Origin: Pseudolabrys sp. FHR47
Lineage (GTDB): Bacteria; Pseudomonadota; Alphaproteobacteria; Rhizobiales; Xanthobacteraceae
Length of the DNA: 64,000 nucleotides
Assembly (NCBI RefSeq): GCF_005153485.1
Contig: NZ_CP039740.1
Location: 3,351,001-3,415,000, forward strand
Direction of reading: 5' to 3'
This document shows, piece after piece, positions 17,067 through 26,092 of the stretch. Position numbers and translations under genes: made by a program. How positions within the stretch are numbered: the stretch's first letter is position 1; each line of letters starts with the position of its first letter. The notes below the pieces were generated by a model, which ran no database searches, was not told the DNA's origin, and saw nothing but the letters and a program-made list of their open reading frames with translations.

Positions 17067-18011
17067 ATGAGCTGTTACCGTTTGCAAGATCGCAGCACGC
17101 CCATGCCCTACCCTGCCTCAGGCCCCGTCACCCTCGACACCAATCTCGCCGATTATCCGGTGACACGTGCGCTGAAAGCCGGCGCGGTGACGTCCGATCT
17201 GGTGAAGTTCAACTTCACCGGGCCGAAGGTGGCGAACCAGGGCTTCAAGCCGATGGTGCGCGAAGGGCGCTTCGACGCTGGCGAACTTGCCATCGTCACC
17301 TTCCTGCAGGCGAAGATCTACGGCAAGCCGCTGACGCTGCTGCCCGCCGTGGTGATGGCGCGCGGCCAGCACCACACCATCAGTTACAATGTCGCGCGGG
17401 GTCCGCTGGCCCCGCGGGACATCGAGGGCAAACGCTTCGGCACCCGCTCCTATTCCGTGACCACGGGCGTCTGGGTGCGCGGCATCCTCAAGGACGAATA
17501 CGGCGTCGACTTAGGGAAAGTGACCTGGTGCACCACCGACGACGGCCATCTCGCCGAATACAAGGACCCGGCGAATTGCGTGCGGCTGCCGGCTGGGTCG
17601 AATGTCGAGAAGATGCTCATCGAGGGCGAAGTCGACGGCGCCATTCTCGGCGGCGAATTACCCGACGAGCCGCGCGTTGCCCCGCTCTTTCCCGATCCGC
17701 ACAAGGCGGCCGAAGCGTGGTCGAAGAAGAACGGCATGGTGCCGATCAACCACCTGTTCGTCGTGCGCAGCGAACTGGCGCAGCAACGCCCCGACGTCGT
17801 GCGCGACATCTTCCGCCTGCTCAAAGAAAGCAAAGCGCAAGGTGTGCCGCCGGAGAGCATGAAAGACGGCATCGACCCGGTGCCGTTCGGCGTCGAGAAC
17901 AACCGCAAGGCGCTCGAGACCATCATCCGCTATTCGTACGAACAGCAGGTCATCCCGCGCATGATGTCGGTGGATGAACTGTTCGACGACGTGACGCGGG
18001 ACCTGGTCTAG
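17067..18011 (+). CDS. NMT1/4,5-dihydroxyphthalate decarboxylase-like substrate-binding-fold protein
   Basis: A 314-residue protein (302 if the ATG at 17103 is used) with no signal peptide. Features are LADYPVTRALKAGAV at the N-terminus, EGRFDAGELAIVTFL, the middle segment KRFGTRSYSVTTGVWVRGIL, and EGEVDGAILGGELPDE. This is the fold of ABC binding proteins for riboflavin or nitrate precursors and of the Pht5-type 4,5-dihydroxyphthalate decarboxylase. Because it lacks an export signal, an enzymatic role is at least as likely as transport. AAGG precedes the 17067 ATG. Its stop overlaps the stop of the convergent tetR gene. Confidence 0.75.
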   Translation: MSCYRLQDRSTPMPYPASGPVTLDTNLADYPVTRALKAGAVTSDLVKFNFTGPKVANQGFKPMVREGRFDAGELAIVTFLQAKIYGKPLTLLPAVVMARGQHHTISYNVARGPLAPRDIEGKRFGTRSYSVTTGVWVRGILKDEYGVDLGKVTWCTTDDGHLAEYKDPANCVRLPAGSNVEKMLIEGEVDGAILGGELPDEPRVAPLFPDPHKAAEAWSKKNGMVPINHLFVVRSELAQQRPDVVRDIFRLLKESKAQGVPPESMKDGIDPVPFGVENNRKALETIIRYSYEQQVIPRMMSVDELFDDVTRDLV

Positions 18012-18676
18012 CCCGGCGAACGAACTGGCGAATAGCGGCCGAGGAACAGCTCGATCCCGGCTTCAATCTGGGCATCGACCTCGGCGCGACTCGGAGGACT
18101 CGACGGCACTAGCATCCCGCGGATGTCGAAATCCCCCCTGACAAGACTCAGAAACTGAATCGCGGCCAGGGCCGGATCGGGAACGTTGAGCTGCCCGCTC
18201 TCATGCGCTTTGATCAGGAATTGGGCCAGGCGCTCCTTAATCACCTTGGGGCCACTCTCGAAGATCGCCGTTCCGACCGAGGGAAGTCTCGGCACGACAC
18301 CGGCGACGGTACGCAGGAGCAACATCGCCTGCTCGGTCAGGAATATTTCGACGAAGTTCGTAGCGACAAGCCTGAGCACGTGAGCGACATCGTCTTTGTC
18401 GAGTGTGAGCCGCCAGATTTCGTCCGCGACACGATTCGCCTCGTCGACCATGACGGCGGTGAAGAGCGCCTCCTTGCTGGTAAAATGCGCATAAAGGGTC
18501 GCTTTCGACACGTTGGCCTGGCGCGAGACCATGTCCATGCTGACCGCGTCGAAGCCCTGATCGATGAACAATTCACGAGCGGCCGCAAGGATCGAGGCAA
18601 CCTTCAGGTTGCTCCGATCCGGGGTCGCGCGTTGCCCCTCTAGGCTGTCGCCGTCCTGCAACTGTTGCATGGCCAT
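18008..18676 (-). CDS. TetR/AcrR family repressor of the adjacent RND pump
   Basis: A 222-residue regulator. The helix-turn-helix lies at about residues 40-65 (AVSMDMVSRQANVSKATLYA followed by HFTSKEALF), and the C-terminal ligand domain resembles the AefR group. The gene is divergent from the RND efflux operon, and two dyad sequences lie in the gap (18686-18703 and 18745-18759). The first directly abuts its ribosome site GGAGAGG. This arrangement supports repression of both directions, relieved by a pump substrate. Confidence 0.9.
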   Translation of the reverse strand: MAMQQLQDGDSLEGQRATPDRSNLKVASILAAARELFIDQGFDAVSMDMVSRQANVSKATLYAHFTSKEALFTAVMVDEANRVADEIWRLTLDKDDVAHVLRLVATNFVEIFLTEQAMLLLRTVAGVVPRLPSVGTAIFESGPKVIKERLAQFLIKAHESGQLNVPDPALAAIQFLSLVRGDFDIRGMLVPSSPPSRAEVDAQIEAGIELFLGRYSPVRSPG

Positions 18677-18685
18677 TTACCTCTC

Positions 18686-18703
18686 CTGAACTAGACGGTT
18701 CAG
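18686..18703. promoter_or_regulatory. Candidate TetR operator 1
   Basis: CTGAAC and GTTCAG half-sites separated by six bases (TAGACG), immediately upstream of the tetR ribosome site. The half-sites are the same as those in operator 2. Binding here would block the repressor's own promoter or leader. Confidence 0.65.
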
Positions 18704-18744
18704 TTTTCTATTGACTTTTGCGCCGCAGCATCGCAAATGTCAAG

Positions 18745-18759
18745 ACTGAACTGTTCAGT
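18745..18759. promoter_or_regulatory. Candidate TetR operator 2
   Basis: Perfect 15-base dyad ACTGAAC-T-GTTCAGT lying 25 bases before the first codon of the efflux operon. AAACTGAAC/GTTCAGTTT-type dyads are common operators for this repressor group. It is well placed to overlap the pump promoter. Confidence 0.75.
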
Positions 18760-18784
18760 TTAGTTTGGCCATTTGGCGGTAAAT

Positions 18785-19894
18785 ATGCCTCGGAACCTCG
18801 TATCCCACGTATTCTTTTGTGGCGCGCTGACGCTCGCGTTAGCCGCCTGCGACGATCAACAAAAGTCGGCCGTTCAGCCCCCTCTTCCGGTCAAGGCGCA
18901 GGTGGTATCGGCGTCCGAGCATGCGCTCTCGGTGGCCTTCACCGGTGAGATCAAGGCCCGCGTCCAGAGCGAACTAGCCTTCCGGTTTGCCGGCAGGATC
19001 GCGAAGCGGTTTGTCGACGTCGGCGACCACATTCATGCCGGCCAGGTGCTGGCGACCCTGGAGGCCCGGGAACAGACCGCCGAAGTCGACTCCGCCGACG
19101 CCGGCGTAAAATCGGCCGAAGCGACTCTCCGTCAGGCCACAGCCGCCTACGATCGCCAGAAGGCGCTGCTGACCAACGGCTTCACCACCCAGACCAATTA
19201 CGACAACGCCTTGCAGACCCTCCAGGCAGCCCGCGCCTCGCTCGACGTGGCCCGCTCAACCCTGGGTACGGCCAAGGAGCAATTCGCCAATACGACATTG
19301 ATCGCCGACGCTGCCGGCGTCGTAACGGCACGCAATGCGGAAGCCGGACAAGTCGTCGAAGCCGCGCAGAGCGTCTTTACAGTCTCACTCGATGGCGAAC
19401 GTGACGCTGTCTTCGATGTCTTCGAAGGATTGCTGTCGCACCAAGCCACCAACGCTACTATCGAAGTGGCGCTCGTCTCCGATCCTGGGGTCAAGACCAC
19501 CGGCACAGTGCGCGAGATAGCGCCGACGGTCGATCCATCAACCGGCACGGTTCGCATTAAGGTGGCGGTCGACAAGTCGCCCGCGGCGATGACGCTTGGT
19601 GCTGCTGTCACGGGTGCTGGCCACTTCCAGGCCGCCCCTGTCTTCAGACTTCCCTCCAGCGCGTTCTTCACTGAACGCGGCAAGCCCGCCGTTTGGACCA
19701 TCTATCCGCGCAGCCACATTGCCTCGATGAAGCCGATCGTCATCGACAGCTACCGGAGCAACGAAATCCTCATTCGCAGCGGGTTGAAGGCGGGCGAAAT
19801 TGTCGCAACCGCGGGCGCGCAATTGCTCAGACCCGGCCAGATCGTGAAACCGCTGATCGCGAGCGAGCAGGCCCGCGCGGAGACTGCACCATGA
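18785..19894 (+). CDS. RND efflux periplasmic adaptor, first of two (TriA-like)
   Basis: A 369-residue membrane fusion protein. The lipobox LALAAC gives a lipid-anchored Cys near residue 23. The mature part has the barrel-sandwich halves (FRFAGRIAKRFVDVGDHIHA, then GQVLATLEARE) around an alpha-hairpin with a Gln/Ala-rich coil. The ATG at 18785 is preferred to an in-frame TTG 12 bases earlier, though the ribosome site is weak in either case. Its stop overlaps the start of the second adaptor (ATGA). Confidence 0.92.
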   Translation: MPRNLVSHVFFCGALTLALAACDDQQKSAVQPPLPVKAQVVSASEHALSVAFTGEIKARVQSELAFRFAGRIAKRFVDVGDHIHAGQVLATLEAREQTAEVDSADAGVKSAEATLRQATAAYDRQKALLTNGFTTQTNYDNALQTLQAARASLDVARSTLGTAKEQFANTTLIADAAGVVTARNAEAGQVVEAAQSVFTVSLDGERDAVFDVFEGLLSHQATNATIEVALVSDPGVKTTGTVREIAPTVDPSTGTVRIKVAVDKSPAAMTLGAAVTGAGHFQAAPVFRLPSSAFFTERGKPAVWTIYPRSHIASMKPIVIDSYRSNEILIRSGLKAGEIVATAGAQLLRPGQIVKPLIASEQARAETAP

Positions 19895-20982
19895 AGTCGC
19901 CTCTCGTGTCCCTCGCGGCTGTTGCGCTCGCAGGCCTGCTGGCCGGGTGCAACGACAATACGAGCATGGCCAAAGCCGGGCCCGCGCCGCGGCCTGTCGT
20001 CTCGATGCTTGTCAAAGCGCAGAAAGAGCAGCCCTCCGGCTTCGCCGGAACGATTCAACCGGAATTTCAGACCGACCGCGGATTCCGCGTGCTCGGCCGT
20101 CTCATCGCCCGGCGCGTTGACGTAGGAGACGTGGTCAGGCCCGGGCAAGTTCTCGCGCAGATCGACCCGCTTTTGCTGGAACTTGCCGTGCGTTCGAGCG
20201 AAGCGGATCTCGCCAAGGCAAAAGCCCAACTCGACAATGCAACGGCGACGGAAAGCCGGCGCCGCGCGCTCCTGGCCAAGGATGTCGTGACGCAGGCCGA
20301 CTTCGACACGGCACAGCAATCGCTGGAAGCCGCTTCCGCCAGCGTGAAGCAAGCCGAGGCCAATCTTACCAAGGCCCGCGAGCAGCGCGGCTATGCCACG
20401 CTGACGGCCGACGCAGCCGGCGTCGTCACAAGCGTGGACGCGGAAGTCGGGCAGATGGTGACCGCCGGCAAGAAAGTCATGACCATCGCACGCACGGACT
20501 CCCGCGAAGCGGTCGTCGACATTCCGGATTTTACCGCGCGTTCCTTGAGCCCGGGCCAGCCATTCACTGTCAGCCTGCAGGCCGACCCTTCCGTCACCGC
20601 AAGCGGAAAGATTCGCGAGATCGCGCCACAGGCCGATCAGGCCACGCGCACGCGCCGGGTCAAGATCACGCTGGACCGGAACGTCGAGGAATTCCGGCTC
20701 GGCACGACCATCACCGTATGGCCGGTCGAGCATGCGACGGCGCAGACGTTTTTCGACATTCCGGCCTCGGCAATCGTCACGCGTGATGGCGGGCCGCATG
20801 TCTGGCGGCTCGATCCAAAGACCAAAACAGTGCACGCGGTTTCCGTCGAGATAACGGAAAAGGACAGTCAAAAAATCCGCATCGGCTCTGGTCTAGCAGC
20901 CGGCGAGCGCATCGTCATCGCCGGCGTCAACAGCCTGTCCAACGGACAGATCGTCAAGTTCGACGAAAGGAACTCCCCGTGA
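19891..20982 (+). CDS. RND efflux periplasmic adaptor, second of two (TriB-like)
   Basis: A 363-residue adaptor lipoprotein with lipobox LAGC near residue 20. The barrel-sandwich motif is RGFRVLGRLIARRVDVGDVV followed by RPGQVLAQIDP, and the C-terminal beta-barrel region contains GKIREIAPQAD. It is clearly paralogous to the preceding gene but diverged. Start and stop both overlap the flanking genes by 4 bases, so three products come from one coupled message. Two adaptors with one RND pump is the arrangement of Pseudomonas aeruginosa TriABC. Confidence 0.92.
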   Translation: MKSPLVSLAAVALAGLLAGCNDNTSMAKAGPAPRPVVSMLVKAQKEQPSGFAGTIQPEFQTDRGFRVLGRLIARRVDVGDVVRPGQVLAQIDPLLLELAVRSSEADLAKAKAQLDNATATESRRRALLAKDVVTQADFDTAQQSLEAASASVKQAEANLTKAREQRGYATLTADAAGVVTSVDAEVGQMVTAGKKVMTIARTDSREAVVDIPDFTARSLSPGQPFTVSLQADPSVTASGKIREIAPQADQATRTRRVKITLDRNVEEFRLGTTITVWPVEHATAQTFFDIPASAIVTRDGGPHVWRLDPKTKTVHAVSVEITEKDSQKIRIGSGLAAGERIVIAGVNSLSNGQIVKFDERNSP

Positions 20983-23900
20983 AGCGTTTCAATCTGTCCG
21001 ACTGGGCGCTCGATCACCGCTCTCTCATCTGGTACTTCATGATCATGGCGTCGATCGCGGGGTTCTTCTCCTATTTCAACCTCGGCCGCGCGGAAGATCC
21101 TGATTTCACCATCAAGACGATGATCATCCAGGCTCAGTGGCCGGGCGCGACCGTCGAGGACATGATCGGACAGGTCACCGATCGCATCGAAAAGAAGCTC
21201 GAGGAGCTCGACACCTTCGACTACGCCAAGAGCCTGAACACGCCGGGCTCGACTACGATTTTCGTCAATCTCAAGGAGACGACGAAGGCCAAGGACATTC
21301 CGGCGCTCTGGGCGAAAATCCGCAACATGATCGCGGACATCAAGGGCCAGTTTCCCGACGGTGTTGTCGGCCCGACCTTCAATGACAGCTTCGGCGATGT
21401 GTACGGCAATGTGTACGCCTTCACCGCCGACGGATTCAGTCAACGGCAATTGCGCGATTATGTCGAAGATGTTCGCGCCAGAATCCTGGCTGTTCCCAAT
21501 ATCGGTAAGGTCGACCTCATCGGCGCCCAGGACGAGGTGATCTATCTCGAATTCTCGACCCGCCAGATCGCTGCGCTCGGACTGACGCGACAATCGGTTA
21601 TCGACACGCTCAAAGCGCAGAATGCTATTTCGCCCTCAGGATCGATCGAAACAGAGGGCGAGCGTATCAGCGTGCGGGTCAGCGGCTCGTTCACCTCTGA
21701 GCAGAGCCTGCGTGCGATCAATCTTCGCATCAATGATCGCTTCTTCCGCCTGGGAGACGTGGCCAACATCACGCGCGGCTATGTCGACCCGCCGACCTCG
21801 CTGTTTCGCGTTGGCGGCAAACCGGCGATCGGGCTAGCCATTGGCATGAAGCCCAACGCCAATCTTCTGAATTTCGGCGAAGCCCTGAAGGAGGAGATGG
21901 CCAAGATCGAAGCCGAGTTGCCGGTCGGCATCGGCGTGCATCAGGTTTCGGATCAGCCCGCGATTGTGGAAGAGGCCGTCGGCGGGTTTACGAAGGCGCT
22001 CTTCGAAGCCGTCGCGATCGTCCTTATCGTCAGCTTCGTCAGTCTCGGGCTTCGGGCTGGCCTTGTCGTCGCGGTAACGATCCCGCTTGTTCTCGCGATC
22101 ACTTTTGTCGTGATGGAGGTCTGGGGCATTTCCCTGCAGCGCATATCGTTGGGGGCGCTGATCATCGCACTCGGCCTGCTGGTCGACGACGCGATGATCG
22201 CCGTGGAGATGATGGTGGCGCGGCTCGAGGCCGGCGATCCGCTGCCAAAAGCCGCAACCCACGTCTACACCTCGACCGCGTTTCCCATGTTGACGGGTAC
22301 GCTGGTCACCGTCGCGAGCTTCATTCCGGTCGGCCTCAACAACAGCTCGGCGGGCGAATTCACCTTCACCCTGTTCGTTGTCATCGCCGTGTCGCTGCTG
22401 GCGTCATGGATCGTCGCCGTTCTGTTCGTGCCGCTGCTCGGCGTGACACTGCTTCCAAAAAAGATGAAGCTTCATCATCACGAGCCCGGTCGCTTCACCA
22501 AGGCATTCGGCAACCTGTTACGCTTCTGCGTGCGCCGCAAGTGGCTGACCATTGGCGCCACGACGGCGGCGTTTGCCCTCTCGATATTCGGCATGGCCTT
22601 CGTACAGCAACAGTTCTTCCCGTCTTCGGACCGGACTGAACTGATCATCGACTGGACCGTGCCGCAAAATGCCTCGATCACCGAGACGCGCGCGCAAATG
22701 GACCGTTTCGAGAAGACCGTCCTCGAAGGCAATCCCGACGTCGACCATTGGTCGTCCTATGTCGGGCAAGGCGCGGTTCGTTTCCTGTTGTCTTACGACG
22801 TGCAACCGTCGTCACCGAACTTCGGTCAGATCGTCATCGTGGCCCGCGACGTCGAAGCCCGCGACCGTATCCGCGAAAAAGCCAAGGCCATCATCGCCCG
22901 CGACTTCGTTGGCACCGACGCCTATGTCCATCTGCTGGACATCGGCCCTCCGGTCGGACGTCCGGTGTTGTATCGCGTCAGCGGCCCCGATGTGCAGATC
23001 GTACGAAACGTGGCGCAGAAAGTCGCGTCGGTGCTCGGGCAGAACAAGAACCTCACCGATATCGTCTATGATTGGAACGAGCCCGGCCGGGTGGTGAAGG
23101 TCGACGTGCTGCAGGACAAGGCCGCGCAGCTCGGCATCACCTCGGAAGCAATTGCCACCACGTTGAATGGTGTCATCGGCGGGGCGACCGCTACACAAGT
23201 CCGCGACAGCATTTATCTCATCAACGTCGTCGGTCGCGCTCTGGGCCGCGAGCGTTCCTCGATCGAGACCTTGCAAAACCTGCAGATTCAGACCGGGGCC
23301 GGCAAAACCGTTCCCTTGGCCGCCGTCGCCAACTTCCGTTACGAGTCGGAGCAGCCCGTGATTTGGCGCCGCGGCCGTTTGCCGACGATCTCGGTCAAAG
23401 CCGCCGTCGGCACATCCGTGCAGCCCGCGACTGTTGTTGAACAGCTTACCCCCGAGATCGCCGAGATCAGCCGCACGCTGCCGGCAGGCTATCGCATCGT
23501 CACGGGCGGCTCTGTCGAAGAAAGCGCCAAAGGGCAAGCGCCCATCGTTGCCATCGTCCCCATCATGCTGCTGGTCATGGCAACGATCCTGATGTTCCAG
23601 TTGCAGAGCTTCCAGCGACTCTTCCTGGTCGTCGTGGTCGCGCCGCTGGGACTGATCGGTGTCGTGGGCGCGCTGCTGCCCAGCGGAGCACCGCTCGGCT
23701 TCGTCGCCATTCTCGGCGTCCTGGCGCTGATCGGCATTCTGATCCGCAATTCCGTCATCCTTGTTATCCAGATCGAGCAGTTGCGCAGCGAGGGCAAGGA
23801 TGGATGGCTCGCTGTGATCGAAGCGACCGAACACCGCATGAGGCCCATCATGCTGACGGCCGCCGCCGCGAGCCTGGCGCTGATCCCGATCGCCCGCGAG

Positions 23901-24047
23901 GTCTTCTGGGGGCCCATGGCTTACGCCATGATGGGCGGCATCATCGTCGGCACCGTGCTGACGCTGTTGTTTCTGCCAGCCCTCTATGTCGCCTGGTTCC
24001 GTCTTAAAGAACCGCAGAGTTCGACGAACGCAGCGCTGCCGGGTTGA
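20979..24047 (+). CDS. RND efflux transporter permease (TriC/AcrB superfamily)
   Basis: A 1022-residue inner-membrane proton-driven pump of the HAE1-like group, with 12 predicted membrane helices in two halves and two large periplasmic domains. TM4 holds the proton-relay Asp pair in GLLVDDAMIAVE (about residues 403-410). The initiation codon is GTG within the ATGA-type overlap with the second adaptor. No outer-membrane channel gene is linked, so an unlinked TolC-type protein would be needed. Specificity is unknown; TriABC exports triclosan and detergents. Confidence 0.94.
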   Translation: MKRFNLSDWALDHRSLIWYFMIMASIAGFFSYFNLGRAEDPDFTIKTMIIQAQWPGATVEDMIGQVTDRIEKKLEELDTFDYAKSLNTPGSTTIFVNLKETTKAKDIPALWAKIRNMIADIKGQFPDGVVGPTFNDSFGDVYGNVYAFTADGFSQRQLRDYVEDVRARILAVPNIGKVDLIGAQDEVIYLEFSTRQIAALGLTRQSVIDTLKAQNAISPSGSIETEGERISVRVSGSFTSEQSLRAINLRINDRFFRLGDVANITRGYVDPPTSLFRVGGKPAIGLAIGMKPNANLLNFGEALKEEMAKIEAELPVGIGVHQVSDQPAIVEEAVGGFTKALFEAVAIVLIVSFVSLGLRAGLVVAVTIPLVLAITFVVMEVWGISLQRISLGALIIALGLLVDDAMIAVEMMVARLEAGDPLPKAATHVYTSTAFPMLTGTLVTVASFIPVGLNNSSAGEFTFTLFVVIAVSLLASWIVAVLFVPLLGVTLLPKKMKLHHHEPGRFTKAFGNLLRFCVRRKWLTIGATTAAFALSIFGMAFVQQQFFPSSDRTELIIDWTVPQNASITETRAQMDRFEKTVLEGNPDVDHWSSYVGQGAVRFLLSYDVQPSSPNFGQIVIVARDVEARDRIREKAKAIIARDFVGTDAYVHLLDIGPPVGRPVLYRVSGPDVQIVRNVAQKVASVLGQNKNLTDIVYDWNEPGRVVKVDVLQDKAAQLGITSEAIATTLNGVIGGATATQVRDSIYLINVVGRALGRERSSIETLQNLQIQTGAGKTVPLAAVANFRYESEQPVIWRRGRLPTISVKAAVGTSVQPATVVEQLTPEIAEISRTLPAGYRIVTGGSVEESAKGQAPIVAIVPIMLLVMATILMFQLQSFQRLFLVVVVAPLGLIGVVGALLPSGAPLGFVAILGVLALIGILIRNSVILVIQIEQLRSEGKDGWLAVIEATEHRMRPIMLTAAAASLALIPIAREVFWGPMAYAMMGGIIVGTVLTLLFLPALYVAWFRLKEPQSSTNAALPG

Positions 24048-24248
24048 TGCGTAGGCGCGATAGCCGCCGCTCGCGATCGCGCGAGCGCCGCGCCGATGTG
24101 CCGCTATGTTGTTGGCGTCCGCCGGGAGCACCGAAATGGACGCCGCCGGCGGCGCAGCCTATCATCCGCGCCAATACGAAACCGACACGGCCGGTCGGCG
24201 CAAGACGACCGGCCCGACAGGTTAAATAACCACTCAGGGAGGAACGCC

Positions 24249-25061
24249 TTGAGCGACGACACCTACGAAATCTACGCCGTCAAATACGGCCGGCATGAGC
24301 GCAATTCGTCCGACAACTTTATCGGCGGCGATACCCATGACGTGCCGATGCCGCTCGACTACTTCGTCTGGGCGATCGTCGGTAAGGACCGCACCGTCAT
24401 TCTCGACACCGGCTTCGACCAGATGCGGGCGGATGCACGCAAGCGCCAGATCTCGAAGCCGGTCGGCGACGGTCTGCGTGCGCTCGGCGTCGATCCGGAT
24501 TCGGTGAAGGACGTCATCATCTCGCACATGCATTACGACCACGCCGGCAATCACGACCTGTTCCCGAACGCGCGCTACCATCTGCAGGAATGCGAGATGG
24601 CCTATGCCACCGGCCGCTGCATGTGCCACGCCATGATGCGCATGCCGTTCGAGGCGGCGGACGTCACGGCGATGGTGAACAAGGTGTTCAACGACCGCGT
24701 CGTGTTCCATGACGGCGCCGCAGAGATTGCGCCCGGCCTGTCGGTGCATCACATCGGTGGCCATTCGAAGGGCCTGCAGGCCACGCGGGTGAAGACGCGG
24801 CGCGGCTGGATCGTGCTCGCTTCCGACGTCGCGCATTTCTACGCCCATCTCGACCGGCGGCGCGTCTTCCCCATCACCTACAACGTCGCTGACGTGCTCG
24901 CGGGCTACGACAAGGTCGAGGCGCTGGCGACGTCGAAGGCGCATGTCGTGCCTGGACACGATCCCATCGTGATGGACATCTATCCAGCCGCCCGCCCCAA
25001 CATGGAAGGCTGGGCCGTGCGACTCGACGCCGATCCAAAGCCGAGACCCCCAGCGATCTAG
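24249..25061 (+). CDS. Metallo-beta-lactamase-fold lactonase (AttM/AhlD-like N-acyl homoserine lactonase)
   Basis: A 270-residue cytosolic hydrolase. The dinuclear metal site is HMHYDHAGNH, with further ligands His in GGHSKG, Asp in LASDVAHFY and His in VVPGHDP, as in AHL lactonases. Translation starts at TTG (24249) behind GGGAGG with a 6-base spacer; no better start exists. It may inactivate acyl-homoserine lactone signals, but many relatives hydrolyse other lactones. The gene stands alone, 200 bases after the efflux operon. Confidence 0.85.
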   Translation: MSDDTYEIYAVKYGRHERNSSDNFIGGDTHDVPMPLDYFVWAIVGKDRTVILDTGFDQMRADARKRQISKPVGDGLRALGVDPDSVKDVIISHMHYDHAGNHDLFPNARYHLQECEMAYATGRCMCHAMMRMPFEAADVTAMVNKVFNDRVVFHDGAAEIAPGLSVHHIGGHSKGLQATRVKTRRGWIVLASDVAHFYAHLDRRRVFPITYNVADVLAGYDKVEALATSKAHVVPGHDPIVMDIYPAARPNMEGWAVRLDADPKPRPPAI

Positions 25062-25174
25062 CTGGCTGCTGATAAGTCTCGACGGTCACTCCTGACGCGG
25101 CTATGCGCGCGTTTACGCGCGGATTTAACATCCCATGAGCGCGTTCAGGCGCGTCTGCGACGCTATGGCCGCCT

Positions 25175-26074
25175 TTACTTTGCCGCCCTGCCCTTGATCT
25201 CGACGCCCGCCCATTTTTCAACGGTGCGCGCCGTGGCGGTCAAGTCGCCGTCGAAGCCTTCGATCGACTCGGTGATCGAGAGCAGCTGGTTTACCGCATT
25301 GCCGACGATCATCGGCACGCCGAGGGACTCGGCGAACTGCACCGCGAGCTTGGCGTCCTTGTGCATCAGGCCGACCGAGAAGCCGAAGTCGAAGCGCCGC
25401 GTCAGCACGCAACGCGGAAACTTGTCTTCGGTGGCGGTGTTGCGGCCGCTGCCGGCGTTGATGACGGCGATCATGGTGTCGGCATCGAGGCCGGCCTTGG
25501 CGCCCATGGCGAGCGCTTCCGACGTCATGGCGACGGCGGTGGCGGACAGGATGTTGTTGACGAGCTTCATGGCCTGGCCCTGCCCCGGCTCGGCACCGAC
25601 CCAAAACATCTTGCCGATCACCTCGACGATCGGCCGCAGTGTCTCGGCGAGATCCTTCGGACAGGCAACCATCACGGCGACGGTGCCCTTCTCGGCGCCG
25701 CTCGGGCCGCCGCTCACCGGCGCATCGACGGCGGCAATGCCCTTGGCGGCGAGCACCGCCGCGACTTCCTTGGCCGCCACCGGGCCGGTGGTGGACAGAT
25801 CGATGAAGGTTTTCACCGTGGAGCCAGTGGCGACATCTGCCGCCACCTTCTTGACGATGTCCGGGGTCGGCAGGCTGGCGAGGACGGTCGTGGCGGTCGA
25901 TGCCACCTCGGCCGGCGAGGCCGCGCGCTTGGCGCCGCGCTGCACAAGACGGGCCACGTTGGTTTCGTTGAGGTCGAAGACGGTGACGCCATACCCGGCC
26001 TCGAGCAGCCGCCCGGCCATATGGATGCCCATGCGGCCGACACCGATGAAACCCAGCTCCTGCATTGTGGACAT
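25175..26074 (-). CDS. 3-hydroxyisobutyrate / tartronate semialdehyde reductase family dehydrogenase
   Basis: A 299-residue beta-hydroxyacid dehydrogenase. The NAD(P) loop is GVGRMGIHMAGRLLEAG, the substrate-binding motif is DAPVSGGPSGAEKG, and the catalytic Lys lies in GQAMKLVNN. The cofactor-strand end FDLNETN (Asp) favours NAD over NADP, without certainty. It follows a carboxymuconolactone-decarboxylase-like gene by 18 bases, so the two are probably one operon, divergent from a GntR gene. Confidence 0.9.
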   Translation of the reverse strand: MSTMQELGFIGVGRMGIHMAGRLLEAGYGVTVFDLNETNVARLVQRGAKRAASPAEVASTATTVLASLPTPDIVKKVAADVATGSTVKTFIDLSTTGPVAAKEVAAVLAAKGIAAVDAPVSGGPSGAEKGTVAVMVACPKDLAETLRPIVEVIGKMFWVGAEPGQGQAMKLVNNILSATAVAMTSEALAMGAKAGLDADTMIAVINAGSGRNTATEDKFPRCVLTRRFDFGFSVGLMHKDAKLAVQFAESLGVPMIVGNAVNQLLSITESIEGFDGDLTATARTVEKWAGVEIKGRAAK

Positions 26075-26092
26075 CAGTGTGTACTTTCTTGA

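Noticed and set aside
22812..24131. Long minus-strand frame (439 codons) opposite the RND pump
   Set aside because: Antisense shadow of a well-identified gene, with no family motif of its own.
24044..24229. 61-codon Arg-rich frame after the RND pump
   Set aside because: No ribosome site or family pattern, and the composition is typical of GC-rich non-coding DNA.
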